64,000 bases of DNA from Okapia johnstoni (lineage: Eukaryota > Chordata > Mammalia > Artiodactyla > Giraffidae). How positions within the stretch are numbered: the first letter of the stretch is position 1; the number at the start of each line of letters is the position of its first letter. The notes under the pieces were generated by a model. That model did no database searches. It was not told where the DNA came from and worked only from the letters and a program-made list of their open reading frames with translations. Location of the stretch: NCBI GenBank assembly GCA_024291935.2, contig CM044317.1, forward strand, positions 59,138,730 through 59,202,729. The letters run 5' to 3'. Shown here one piece after another: positions 23,761 through 34,765 of this stretch. A program made the translations under genes and the position numbers.

Positions 23761-24479
23761 AGGGCTGAAACCTGGCTTTAAGTGATGACTTCGCCATCTT
23801 GGACAAGTCAGTCAGCCACTCTGGGTTCGCATTTTCCCTCACAAGTGAAATGGACAAGCTGGACTACATGATCTCTATGTCCCTTATGGTTCTATGTTCT
23901 CTGGGTTTTGCTAACATGTTTCTACCTTAGTCTGGGGAACAGCAGAGTTTTAGATTTCTATGGTCACACTGCTCTGGCTGGATACAACACCCAACTGCAC
24001 TTTTCATTCTCAACCCTGCTTAACCTCCCCTCCTGTGGATCAGGGCCCCCTCCCTCCTTGGCCAGCCCAATCCTCTGGGGGCACCTCTCTCATTCAGGGC
24101 CTGGGGGCCTCTGCTCCCCCAGCTCTCTCTTCCATTCAACACACTCTTGCTCACTGATACTGTCCATATCCACAGCTCCCAGTATTTTGTAATATGCTGC
24201 TAATAGATTTTATCTGATTTATATCTTATTCCTCAATCCAAACCCATCTATTCAACTGCCTACAAGATACTTTGACCTGAAAGTCCAAAGTGTCCATGAT
24301 AAAAGTCACCATTTAAACACCCGCTGCCTGTTCTTACTGCACTGCTTGTCTGCAGGTCTTTCTCCACCTACTCTCAAGGACCCCCCTTCTGCCTCTCCGC
24401 AGCCCCACAAGATACTGTCTTACCCTCTCTTATCCTGTCTTTCTTGTTCCATCGCCAATTCTGTGCAGCACTTCATCTA

Positions 24480-24728
24480 TGGCTCATCTGAGTTTCCATA
24501 ACTACCTTAGCTGCATAGACGTTGACCACCTCTGGTCAACAGCCCACACTGTGGCCAAACAGATCTTCATAAAATAAATCAGACCAAAGAGGCGTTTCTA
24601 CTTGCAACTCTTAAACAGAATTTCTGGACAAAGTACTTTTAAGAACGTTCTCAATTTTTCCACCAGTCTCATCTTCTCCCTCTACCACCTCCACCCACCT
24701 TAAATTACTTGCAGTTACCTAAAAAGTC
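24480..24728 (+). repeat. L2 LINE fragment, left part
   Basis: The 'tggccaaacagatcttcat' region and the C/T-rich continuation resemble L2 3' sequence. The element is cut by a dimeric Bov SINE and resumes at 25025. Confidence 0.5.
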
Positions 24729-25024
24729 AGGCTTCCCTGATAGCTCAGTTGGTAAAGAATCCGCCTGCAATGCAGGATACTCCAGTTCGATTCCTGGGTT
24801 GGGAAGACCCCTTGGAGAAGGGATAGGCTATCCACTCCAGTATTCTTGGGCTTCCCTGGTGGCTCAGCTGGTAAAGAATCCACCTGCAATGTGGGAGACC
24901 TGGGTTTGACCCCTGGGTTGGGAAGATCCCCTGGAGAAGGGAAAGGCTACCCACTATTTTGGCCTGGAGAATTCCTTGGGGGTGCAAAGAGTTGGACATG
25001 ACTGATTGACTTTCACTTTCACTT
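24729..25024 (+). repeat. Dimeric-head Bov-tA SINE
   Basis: Two consecutive GGCTTCCCTG head units are followed by a single tail ending in CTTTCACTTTCAC. Short similar flanks (CCTAAAAAGTC and CCTAAAGTC) suggest the insertion site. Confidence 0.92.
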
Positions 25025-25310
25025 TCCTAAAGTCTGTGCACCTGCATCCTTGGCTTCTCCTTCCAGGCCAATGGCCTTCACACAACACTCAAATGGCCAG
25101 TTCCTCCTCTGGCTTTCTCTGCCTGGCCACCTCAATTTCCCATCTTCCTGTGGAGTTCATGCTGCCTTGTAGACCCAGAATCATGGCAGTTATCACTGTG
25201 GTCAGAGCCTTCCTCAGGCAGTTCCTTAGGCAGGATTACAACTCTGTCCCTGAGGCATCTAGTTCAATGTCTGGCAAATGGTAGATACAATGAATGAATG
25301 TTGCTTGATG
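25025..25310 (+). repeat. L2 LINE 3' end, right part
   Basis: It continues the L2 copy to its 3' terminus, with 'atgtctggcaaatggtag' and 'caatgaatgaatgttgc'. Confidence 0.6.
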
Positions 25311-25654
25311 AGTAAATATGTAGGACGATTCACAAACTCTTACAGACCTATCTGTGGGCCACAGAAGGATCCATCCTAAAATAGAGACTCACGCAGAGTA
25401 AAAGTAGTTCCAGAATCAACACGCTTTGCTTTCCCATTTTTAGATTTTTTTTTTTTTTATTTCCTAGGTTAGCACAAGGGTCTAAAATGGAAAGAATGGC
25501 AATAGGAATTGATAGTTTCTTTTTATTGAAACATAAAGTTATGTTTCCCAACAACCAAAAGAATCCATTTCCAAAGTATTTATGCCACCCTCCTTTATGG
25601 CATGTAACACATTTTAATCAATATCATCATTATATCCATATGTATTATCTTTCA

Positions 25655-25795
25655 TATTGCCTCGTGGCTAAGAGGCAGTATTCGGACCTGAATCCTGACT
25701 CTACTGCTTACCAGCTGTGTATGATCTTGAGTTATTTAACCTCCTTTGCTTAACTTTCCATATGCAAAATGGAGATTATAAGCAAAACTACTTCA
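25655..25795 (+). repeat. MIR SINE
   Basis: MIR core order is kept: 'gaatcctgactctactgct', 'accagctgtgtatgatctt' and 'gcaaaatggagattataa'. Confidence 0.85.
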
Positions 25796-25847
25796 TATCA
25801 TTATCTTTTTTTCTTAAAAAAACAAAACAAAAGCCTGAAGTATAGTT

Positions 25848-26061
25848 AGGCTTCCAAGTGGCTCAGTGATAAAGAATCTCCCTGCCAATGCAGGAGACAC
25901 AGGTTCACTCCCTGGGTTGGGAAGATCCCCTGGAGTAGGAAATAGCAACCTGCACCAGTATTCTTGCCTAGAAAATCTCATAGACAGAGGAGCCTGGCAG
26001 GCTACTGTCCAGGGGGTCTCAAGACAGTTGGACACAACTTAGCAACTAAACAACAACAGCA
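25848..26061 (+). repeat. Bov-tA SINE
   Basis: This full-length copy has a CAACAACAGCA tail and a short ATAGTT duplication at 25842 and 26062. Confidence 0.9.
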
Positions 26062-26104
26062 ATAGTTGATTTATGATATTATATTAGTTTCAGCTGTTCA
26101 TACC

Positions 26105-26240
26105 ATTATTTTTAAGATTAGAGCTTAAACAGTGCTTGGCATATAGTAAATGCTCAATAAAACTAGCTATTATGTATTATTTTTATCTCCTCTAGGAGAC
26201 TAAGCTCCTAAACGGCAAGGACAGCAGAAGTATTCATTTT
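26105..26240 (+). repeat. L2/MIR3-type 3' end fragments
   Basis: The words 'cagtgcttggcatatagta' and 'aatgctcaataaaac' are typical of the CORE/L2 3' end. Confidence 0.5.
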
Positions 26241-26353
26241 CACAATCCTATCTTCCACTGCCTTGCACACAACAAGATATTGGGCTAATGTCTACAGAAC
26301 TGATGAATATAATGAACTGTTTATAGCACACAAACAGGGGAGAAAAAAAAAAA

Positions 26354-26481
26354 ACTGGAGAAGGAAATGGCAACCCACTCCAGTATTCTTGCCTGGGAAA
26401 TTCCATGGAGAGAGGAGCCTGGCAGGCTACAGTTCATGGGGTCCCAAAGAGTCGGACACGATTTAGTGACTAAACCACAAC
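26354..26481 (+). repeat. 5'-truncated Bov-tA SINE
   Basis: The copy begins at CTGGAGAAGGAAATGG after an A-rich run and ends at GTGACTAAACCACAAC. The tRNA-like head is missing. Confidence 0.88.
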
Positions 26482-27130
26482 ATAGCAAAAGTATGTGTAT
26501 TACTAAGTCTGATGACTAGTAAAGACAGAACTGCTCTTGGGGAGGTCTGTGGAGAACAGGGGCTATCCAAAACACTAGTGATTCACCTGGCTCTGGGAGC
26601 TCAATTCCATGGAAGATGCATGGCTCACAGTCACCTACCCACTCAAGACATCTGCAGGTTGCAGGGGACCCTGTCAGGACTGAAGAGCTGAGCAGGTGAG
26701 GCTCCATTCCCATGAACATGGCCTGGGGCAAGAAATTTCTCCTCTAGAGTCTCTTTCATTTCCTCTTCCAAGTAGAGAAACTAGGACTGATTTCTAAAGA
26801 CTCTCCTGGCCATTCAGGAAGTCTATAAAATCAGCAGACAACAATCTAGGCCAACAAAGGTGGTACTGGAGAGCCACATCAAAGTCAGTACCGTAGCCAT
26901 CAGATCACTGCATTACAAGGAATAACTGGGTGGGAAGTGGCTACTAGAATCGACAAAAAACCAAGGTTTTTGGAAACATGTTTAAAAAGTGAAGGTCTGA
27001 ACTTGTAAAATCAAAAGAATGAAGGCAATAATGGGTAAAGGCTCCAGGTTTCCATTTAATTCTCATCAACCTACAAAGTCCTTGAAGGCAATGACTATGC
27101 CTTGTTGAGCAGCACAATATAGCAAAGTTG

Positions 27131-27344
27131 TATGTGTGTGTGCTCTGACTTTTTGCGACCCATGGACTGTAGCCCACCAGGCTCCTCTGTTCGTGGAATT
27201 TTCCTGGCAAGAATACTGGAGTGGGTTGCCATTTCCTTCTCCAGGGGATCTTCCCGACCCAGAGCTTGAGCCCAGGTTCAATCTTTTTGCATCTTCTGCA
27301 ATGGCAGGCAGATTCTTTCCCACTCGCACCACCTGAGTTGTGGC
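27131..27344 (-). repeat. Bov-tA SINE
   Basis: It is bounded by a 14-bp duplication with one mismatch (ATATAGCAAAGTTG at 27117-27130 and ATATAGAAAAGTTG at 27345-27358). Confidence 0.93.
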
Positions 27345-27760
27345 ATATAGAAAAGTTGCTGGCCCCAATATATATCTTCTTGACATTTTTTCTGGTCATA
27401 TGATAACTATTTCCCAGGATCCCTTGCAGTTTAATGTGGCCATTTAACTAGCCCTCAAGTAAAGGATGTAAGCAAAAGTGATGGGTGTCATTTCCAGGCC
27501 AAGGCAATCAAAAAGTGGGTGCATCCCCTCTACTCTCTCTTTTGTGCTTCTGCCTGCTGAAAGCAGATTACAATGGAATGCCAAGGCATGGTGGAATTTG
27601 GAGCCTAGAATCACTGCATGGAGGAAAGTCACCCACTGATCAGAAATACCCACTTTGAACTATTACATGAGGAATAATAAACATCTATTACTTTTGAGTC
27701 ATTATATTTTTTCAGGCCTATCTGTTATAGCTGCTAATATTAGCCTAATTAAGCCAGGTG
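27345..27760 (+). mobile_element. MaLR (MLT1-type) LTR fragment
   Basis: Segments in order are 'gatgtaagcaaaagtgatg', 'catttccaggccaagg', 'gaatcactgcatggagg', 'tattacatgaggaataataa' and 'ctgttatagctgctaatatt'. This follows the 3' half of an older MLT1-like LTR. The edges are approximate. Confidence 0.65.
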
Positions 27761-29264
27761 CTTAGCACATACCAAAGACCTAACACGTTTGTTGAAACAA
27801 GACCAGGTTCCTTCTTTCAATGTGCTGATCAACTAATGATGGAGATAGACACGCACCAACCATAATGCCAGCTGCTGAAGTGTGAAAACAAAATTGGAGG
27901 CATGGTGATTTGCTTGAAGGGGAAAGGAGGAGAAAGCATCCCAGAGTAGAAGACTTTTGAGCTGGGCCCTAGGTTTAACAGAACTCAAGCAAATCAGATG
28001 GGGTTAGGAGATTCCAGACCCAGGAGAAAGCAGAGAATAAAAGTACAGAAAGCAGAATGTGCATTTGTTCACATTCAACCTCATCACTCTCTTGAACTTG
28101 GTTAACAGAGTGTGAGCTTATTGTGCACTGACTTTCTTTCCTGGGTTTGGCATCAAACAAACAACGCTTTGTTTTGTTTTGTTTTTGACACTACCCTCAA
28201 TAGCCCTTTTGCTTTTTTTTAATATAAAAAGTTCCAAGATGAATGTCCTTAGGAAGTGCAGAAGTAAATGTTTAATGAACCATAACAATTCTTCTCTAAT
28301 AAAATTCTTGAAGAACTTGAGATGGTTCTATTACTTATAATAGTCAAAGAGCCATGCTCTTAGGAATCAGTGGGTTCGACCTAAGTTTTGACATTATTGA
28401 TTGAGCATGTAACAGTCACTGGCTTACAGAATGGAACATTAAGCCCCCAGACTTACATTTATATTTCCTTTTCAAGGGGAACATCAAGTAGATGGTTTAA
28501 GAGATCAGGCAAAAGATTCTCTACATCCTTCACTCATAGCTAAGTGCCTCCAACACTTGAGACAGTTAACAAAACCACTTCCTCCAAAAATCTGTGAGTC
28601 CCTTCATCTGAAAGCACAGGACCTGAGGGGCAGAGGGGCAGGGACTTGGGAGAAAGTACAAAGGGTGGAAAGTACGGCAGTGGCTTGGTGTTGAGAGGAA
28701 GGATGTGGCTGTCTGAAGGCTACTCTGAAGCAGGGAAGAGAGACACAGTCCCCAGTGGTCTTCCAAATACCAACTTAATGCTGTGTTAGCAATGTCCCCA
28801 GGAGCTTGTTTTCCTCTCAATACAAGGGTGATCAAGTTCTCCTTAGACTTGAGAGAAGCAAGTTAGTCAACACTACTTTCGGAAACAAAATTCTTCCTCT
28901 CACACACCCATGTATCCTACCCCCTACCATGAAAGGGAGTTAAAACCGGGCAGGGGAAAGTGCTACCCTGAGAGTAAGGCAACTCTTCAGACAGCAGAAA
29001 TCAATTCCCCCTTAAATCTAAGAAGTACTGCAGCCGCCAGTCAACACTACCGGTCCATGAATACAGCAAAACGCCAGCACCTGCCACCCTGCATCTGGGG
29101 CCTTTTATTTTTTGGTAAATGTGGCAGGAAAGACTCTCAGAGAGAAGATCAACTGCTTTATCTGAGCAAAAGGGAAGCCCCAGGGAAGAGAAACAAGAAG
29201 CATCGCGCCCATCCTTGGGCACTTTGTGCGTCTCTTCTCTGTGCACTGAAAGGGCTCTTTGTGT
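27761..29264. other. Presumed intron proximal to the CpG island
   Basis: A (GTTTT)n run lies at about 28166-28192. No other repeat or gene is recognised. Confidence 0.4.
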
Positions 29265-29303
29265 TACACACACATACACACACATACACACACACACACA
29301 CAC
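29265..29303. repeat. (CA)n microsatellite
   Basis: It is made of CA repeats interrupted twice by CATA, close to the CpG island. Confidence 0.95.
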
Positions 29304-30190
29304 CCGGCGAGTCTGTGTGATTTATTGGTCGGAGGAGGGGCAAGAAGGGTGATTTTATTATCCCTCTTCTCACTCAGTCCCAGCAAATCTCCGCCGGGGC
29401 CCAAGCCTGGTGGCCCCTTTCTGGTTCAGTCCCCTCCGCCTGTGGCCGCAGAGATAAGAGAGGGGAGGCGACCAAACAAAAACAGTCATCGATCTAGGGA
29501 AGTAGAGAGGAAATCCAGCGAGCTGAGAAGGGAGGAGAAAGGAGCCTGAGGGAGCTGGAAGGGTGGAGGGGTCAGAGGAAGAGGAGCTAAGGCTTCAGCT
29601 CGGGGAACTGGGGAAGGGTGCGTGGTGGCACAGGAAGAGTGGAGGGGAGGATGGGGGAAGTGCAAGGGAGGTGCCAGAAATAAGCTAGAGGATGCGATGG
29701 GGAAGGCGACGGCCACAGGAGGAGGCGGCCGAGAGGTGGAGGAGTGGGGCAGGGGTGGAGTGGGGTGGGGAGGGAAGCAGCACGGGGCATCAATTATTAA
29801 GTGATTACATCATCCCTGACATTAAAACAACACACACAGCCCGGGTCCCCGCGGGGGGCCCCGAAAAGAGGGCGGAGGCGGAGTCTGAGCCAGCCTAGCC
29901 ACCCCCCAAGCCAATTCCTATTCACACTCCGAGGACATGGACCCCCCCAGCCCTGCGCTACCTCGGGGCTGCAGCCCGCAGGGATGTCCTCCGGAGCGAC
30001 CACAGGAAGACTCCAAGCGAGGCCAATTCCCTGGCAGCCCCGCGGGGAGCCCCAGAGGCGGCGATGGCCAAGAGACTGCAGCGCCGGGCCCCGCGGCGGG
30101 GGCGGCGCTGCGCTGGGAGCCCGCGGCCCGCATCTCCGCAGCATCCCCGCGGCCCCGCGGCGCATCCCCGGCCGCTTACCTGCGCTGCGC

Positions 30191-30214
30191 TCAGGCTCCG
30201 GAGCCCATTCACAT
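30191..30214 (-). promoter_or_regulatory. Upstream start-stop element plus five-codon uORF
   Basis: On the minus strand the exon contains ATG-TGA immediately followed in frame by ATG and four further codons before a second TGA. The first ATG has A at -3, a reasonable initiation context. The second has G at +4. Start-stop elements of this kind are known to stall ribosomes and lower translation of the main frame. Whether this exon is transcribed and how the leader splices is inferred. Confidence 0.45.
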
Positions 30215-30301
30215 GGTCCACTCCCCGCCTCCTCCGGCGCGGCCGAAGCGGCTCCAGTGGTTGCTCGGCGGGCCCGGGAGCCGGTGGGCCTTCTGAGAGT
30301 G

Positions 30302-30314
30302 CCCAGGGGGCGGC
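30302..30314 (+). promoter_or_regulatory. CTCF-like core inside the CpG island
   Basis: The run CCCAGGGGGCGGC matches the central AGGGGGCG core of the CTCF consensus but diverges on its left side. GC-rich islands produce such matches by chance, so this is a weak call. Confidence 0.25.
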
Positions 30315-30800
30315 GCCGGGTGTCCCCGGCCCGGCGACCGGATCCCTCCCAGGCGCGGGCGGCGGCTTTGTGTGCGCCTGGGGAGCCCTCGGTGCGCGGG
30401 GTGAAGCGCCGCGCGTCCGGGCGGTGATGGACGCGCGGCTCCGAGGGCAGCCTCTCCTCTGCTCCCGCGGCCGGTCGGCGGGCGGGTCTCGGCGGCCTTT
30501 GGCTCGCGGCGACCCCTCCTTCTCTCCCGCGGCAGCCCCCTCCCCGCCGGCTCCGCTGCTGACAGATGGCGCAACTGCAAAGACGCGCCGCCGCTGCCGC
30601 GGCTGCTCCGAGCTACTCGCGCTGATGCTTCAGCCCCTCCAGCCCCAGCGGGGAGTGAGGGTGGGCGGGAGGCACTGCGAGAGTGGCAGGTTCCTCTGTC
30701 CTATCAACGAGCCCCTCGGGAGCAGTGGGCGGCGACCATTGGTGGTTGGAGCGGGGGCGGGGCGGCGATGGGTGGGGCCACCGAGTGGGCAGAACGTTCC

Positions 30801-31988
30801 CGTGGCTTTGGGCATCCTGGCGTGCGTGCGGTGTAAGGGTGTGAGAGGGGATGCTAGATTGGAGGAGTTGTGCGTGTGTGTTTTTTAAGGTTTACGTAGA
30901 CTTGAGGTAGTGGGTTAGGGCAAGGAAAGAAAAGAAGAGTGTGAGCTGCCGTTTCTGCTTTGGAGAAGGTTGCAGCCGCTACTGCAGAAAGGCATCTGCC
31001 ATTCCCTCAAAACCATGGGAACCTGCCTTGAGAAAGGACCATCTTTCCTTTCTGTTGTCTTTTCATTTGAAGGTGGGAGGATAAATTGGAAAACTGTTAG
31101 AGTGATTAAATTGTTTTCTGTGATCAAACCGAAGAGTGCGGAGCAAGGGAGAATCCCATCACAGAAACCTGGAAATGCACAGTTAATATTATTAGTAATT
31201 ATAAGGAGGGGGAGGAAGAAAAGGAAGGGGATAAAAACGGAATAAATTAGGATGAATTTATAGTCTTCTGATATATATATAATATATTCAAGCAAAAGTC
31301 TGCAGAAAGTATTAGGGAAATACGAGTAGTGGGTGGAGAGGGCAGGCGACTACTAAGGAATCTGCAATCAGAGTAGAGATTTGTTTGTATAGTTTTTCCC
31401 AAAAGCATGCTTAATTGTAGCCATTGGTTGTCTTTGGTTTCTCAAGAATTCAACCTTCTCGTGTTTTTTTTTTCCTTCTCTAAATCTGAGCTTTTGCTCA
31501 GATTTTCCTTGATGAAATAATAGCTGGTTTAATATACAACTGGGAGTGCATCAGACTTTATTTCCTATCCAGCATTTCTATGGCAGGATGTAACTTCATT
31601 AAAAAAAAAAAACAAAAAAAACACTTCAGCTTCCTGAATTTCTTTATAGGTAATTCCTGTTTACTGAAAGTTCTGCTCTAAGGCATGCTCAGATTCATTC
31701 TTCTTAATGATTTTGGCAAGAATCCTACCCTGCCCCCTCAGCAAAATATAGTGTTCTGAGAAATATAAGTGAATTGGCATCTGCTTCTGTGTTCAAAATC
31801 TATAATATTACCTTTCCTGCCCACTAAGTTTTGACTGTAGTTTTCAAATACTAGTCACTTTTTCTGCCTTTTTTCTTTTTGATACATAGTACTTTTTAAA
31901 AAAATTAAACTAAGAGATATTTATATGGAAACTTCCCCCTGAGAAATCTGTGCAATATTGGGTGGGGAGGGGGGGTGTTTGTTTGTTT
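30801..31988. other. Upstream flank of the CpG island
   Basis: The sequence falls quickly from GC-rich to AT-rich. It contains an A-rich tract at 31600-31622 and a TA-rich stretch near 31270-31290. No gene is recognised. Confidence 0.45.
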
Positions 31989-32168
31989 TTAATTAATTTT
32001 TATTGGAGTATAGTTGATTTACAATGTGTTAGTTTCTGCTGTACAGTAAAGTGAATCAGTTATACATATACATATATCCACTGTTTTAGATTCTATTCCC
32101 ATATAGGTCATTACAGAGTACTGAGCAGAGTTCCCTATGCTATACAGTAGGTACACAATACATTTTAA
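31989..32168 (-). mobile_element. L1 LINE 3' fragment
   Basis: 'ttattggagtatagttga' followed by 'gttagtttctgctgtac' and 'gagttccctatgctatac' is a standard antisense L1 3' region. Confidence 0.85.
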
Positions 32169-32174
32169 AGTTGC

Positions 32175-32245
32175 TAACATTTGTTAAACAATCCCCATTT
32201 TACAAGTGAGGAAACTGAGGACAAGAGAAATTAATAACTAAATTT
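32175..32245 (+). repeat. MIR fragment
   Basis: The conserved 'cattttacaagtgaggaaac' segment and 'gaggacaagagaaa' are present. Confidence 0.6.
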
Positions 32246-32509
32246 AAAGTGATTGTATAGCATGATTACTGGGTTTCTTTCTTCCTTAAATAAAATATTA
32301 AATCATATTTAAATTATGTGTTGATAATTCATTTCATAATCCCAAGAAATGGAACCACAACTAGGACTAGAAGATTTCCATACAAGAGAACACCAACTTC
32401 ATCTAGCCAAGAATTGTTTATCTCAAGAGAAGAGGCTCCTCTTTCTCAGTACTAGCGTGCCATGGCGGTCCTGGGTTTATATGGATTGGAATGGAGAGGC
32501 AATTGTCTA

Positions 32510-32785
32510 GAGCAATGATACTGAAGTGGAAGCTCCAATATTTTGGCCACCTGATACAAAGAGTCGACTTATTGGAAAAGATTCTGACGGTGGGAAAGAT
32601 TGAAGGCAAAAGGAGGAGGAGGAGTGGCAGAGAGTGAGATGGTTAGATAGCATCACCAACTCTCTGGACATGAATTTGAACAAACTCTGGGGGATAGTGG
32701 AGGACAGAGGAGCCTGGCATGCTGCAGTCCATGGGGTCCCAAACACTCAGACACAACTTAGCAATTGAACAACAGCAACAAATGA
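32510..32785 (+). mobile_element. BovB LINE 3' end
   Basis: The sense-strand BovB terminus includes 'ccaatattttggccacctg', 'aagattgaaggcaaaagg' and the tail ending CTTAGCAATTGAACAACAGC. It is strongly 5' truncated. Confidence 0.9.
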
Positions 32786-32975
32786 TTCTAAACCTTAGCA
32801 TGTATCAGAATTACCAGAAGGGATTTTTTAAAACACTGACTGGTGGCCTCCAGCCCCAGAGGGTCTGATTCAGTAGACTTGGCATGGAGCCCAAGAATTT
32901 GCACTTCTAACAGTTCCCAGGTGAGGCTGACACTCCTGGTCTGGGTACCAGGCCTTGAAAACCACTGATCTAGAA
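32786..32975 (+). mobile_element. MER5-type (hAT-Charlie) DNA transposon
   Basis: 'tatcagaattaccagaagg', 'gagggtctgattcagtag' and the terminal 'ttgaaaaccactg' follow the MER5 family layout. The left inverted repeat is eroded. Confidence 0.75.
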
Positions 32976-32977
32976 CC

Positions 32978-33150
32978 AGGCTGTCCAGTGTGGTAACCAG
33001 CAGCCACACCTGGCTCGTACACACTTGAAATGTACCTGAGTTTTTGATATGTGACTAGTGCAAATTCAAATGTCCTGTAAAGGTAAAAGACACATTGCAT
33101 TTAAAGATTTAGCATAAAAGATATAAAACATCTAAATGATTTCTATATTA
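32978..33150 (+). mobile_element. Possible second hAT-type MITE fragment
   Basis: It starts 'gctgtccagtgtggtaacc' then 'agcagccacacctggct', resembling a short mammalian MER DNA element. The right end is unclear. Confidence 0.45.
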
Positions 33151-33199
33151 TTTACATGTGAAGATGATAATAGTCTGAGTATATTGTGCTAAATTCTAC

Positions 33200-33975
33200 T
33201 TTCACTTAAAGGGTACCTTCCCCCTTTTTAATGTCATGTACTGTAAAACTCTAATAGAGCCTCCTTGATCTCCATGTAGGGAACAAAACGAAGAGACAAT
33301 GCAATTAAGATGACAGATTAACCTGCTCCCATCAAGACTTCATCCTGTTTTTCTAATTCTTTCCTTGGCTACCTTTCTATCTGTTGCCTTTCTTAAATGT
33401 GGATTTAAATGGATTTGGCCTCCTAGGAGGATTAGCTAATGGTCTGAACAAGTATATAGAGTACTGTGAAAGATTCGGATGCTATTCCCCATTTTGATCT
33501 ACTGTGCAGGTCTCTACACATACCTTGATTAAAGATCCATGGCACTGCCCCTGGCCTTCCTGAGATAAGCCATATTGTCCTCTAAGCCCCCATTCTGTTT
33601 TCTTACTGACAGCTTAATATACACAAACTAGAATGTAGACATTGTTCTAGAAATTCTCTTTGATTTGACTGGTACTGGTTATTTTTCTCTTTCTATTTCT
33701 TTCAATTTTCCTCTTCCAATCTGGGCTTTGTGTTGTCTCAACTGAATTTCTTATTCTCTTGTTTTTAAAGTAACATTTTCCTTCTTTTTAATTTTATTTA
33801 GTTGAAATATTTTCTTGCTTGATAATTACATTTCAGTTTTAATCTCTTAAATGTTAACTCAACAGCAACATATACAGCAAGGGTAAGAATCCTTAATATA
33901 GAATGCTGACACATCCACAAGGAAGCAAAAATGAACGCTTTGACTGAAAACATGAAAAGTAAGTGCATCCACAAG
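33200..33975. other. Unannotated sequence
   Basis: T-rich in its right half; no gene or confident repeat is seen. Confidence 0.4.
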
Positions 33976-34272
33976 GTGAAACTGAAAGTGGCTCAATCGT
34001 GTCCAACTCTTTGCAACCCCACGGACTATACAGTCCATGGAATTCTCCAGGCCAGAATGCTGGAGTGGATAGCCTTTCCCCTCTCCAGGGGATCTTCCCA
34101 CCCTAAGGATTGAATCCAGGTCTCCCGAATTGCAGGTGGATTGTTTACCAGCTGAGCCATAAGGGAAGCCCAAGAATACTGGAGTGGGTGGCATATCCCT
34201 TCCTCAGCAGATCTTCCTGACCCAGGAATTGAACTAGGGTCTCCTGCATTGCAGGCAGATTCTTTACCATCT
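33976..34272 (-). repeat. Dimeric-head Bov-tA SINE
   Basis: A reverse-complement copy with two head units, like the copies at 2800 and 24729. Confidence 0.9.
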
Positions 34273-34292
34273 ATCAGGGTATCAGTACTATC

Positions 34293-34499
34293 AAGGATCA
34301 GTAAACGTGAAAAGAGATATAACACTACTTGTAATCAAAGCAATGCAAAGATACAGTTTTCTCAACTACCTAGTTGGCGAAAGACATAAAGGATGTAGGG
34401 AAGTGGATACCCATACTGCCAGAGAAAATGTTAATGGGTGTTATATCACTTCTAGAGGACGACTTAGTAACATTTATGAAAAGCCCTTTGGGGAAAGAG
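34293..34499 (+). mobile_element. Old L1M fragment, left part
   Basis: Degenerate L1 ORF2-end and 3' sequence ('tatcacttctagaggac' region) continues after the ruminant L1 insertion. Confidence 0.5.
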
Positions 34500-34765
34500 A
34501 GGGTGGAACAAATTGAGAGAGCAGCATGGAAACATATACATTACCATGTGTAAAATAGATAGCCAGTGGGAACTTGCTGTGTGACACAGGGCGCTCAACC
34601 CAGCGCTCTCTGACAACCTAGAGGGGTGGGATGGGGTGGGAGATGGAAGGGAGGTTCAAGAGGGAGGGGATGTATGTGTACCTGAGGCTGATTCATGTTT
34701 ATGTATGGCAGAAGCCAGCACAATATTGTAAAGCAATTATCCTCCAATAAATATTTTTTTAAAGA
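34500..34765 (+). mobile_element. Ruminant L1 (L1_BT-type) 3' end nested in an older L1
   Basis: 'aatagatagccagtggga', 'gaggggtgggatggggtg' and the terminal 'ttatcctccaataaat' are the 3' UTR of the young ruminant L1. Confidence 0.85.

Larger units (their letters stand above)
30180..30660 (-). other. Candidate non-coding first exon of an unidentified minus-strand gene
   Basis: The left boundary is set by the donor CAG|GTAAGC, with the last exon base at 30180 and the intron beginning at 30179. The right boundary is a guess based on CCAAT and GC-box spacing. Reading leftwards, the only ATG triplets are at 30214 and 30208, in the same frame. The first is followed at once by TGA. The second opens a five-codon frame (M-G-S-G-A) ending before the donor. 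Longer open frames through the island start at GTG or TTG and reflect GC richness. The exon is therefore probably 5' UTR and the main start codon lies in a later exon. I do not recognise the gene. Confidence 0.6.
29835..30800 (-). promoter_or_regulatory. CpG-island promoter, inferred to drive a minus-strand gene
   Basis: CpG dinucleotides are dense through about one kilobase here, while the flanks are CpG-poor and interrupted by SINEs. There is no TATA box. On the minus strand a CCAAT box lies at 30736-30742, just downstream of GC-rich Sp1-type boxes at 30751-30766, the usual order for a TATA-less housekeeping or developmental promoter. A near-consensus splice donor follows about 550 bp further on. 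Together these suggest leftward transcription starting somewhere near 30.6-30.7 kb, although the exact start cannot be read. CpG islands are often bidirectional; no equally good donor was seen on the plus strand between 30.6 and 31.0 kb. The flank at 29.5-29.8 kb is purine-rich with G runs. The island and donor are seen directly; direction and start are inferred. Confidence 0.8.

Noticed and set aside
29801..30427. 208-codon plus-strand open frame across the island edge
   Set aside because: Same compositional artefact; no recognisable family.
30064..30888. 274-codon plus-strand open frame through the CpG island
   Set aside because: Long frames are expected in very GC-rich DNA. The translation is Arg/Gly/Pro/Ala-rich without domain structure, overlaps equally long frames in others, and runs against the minus-strand splice donor.
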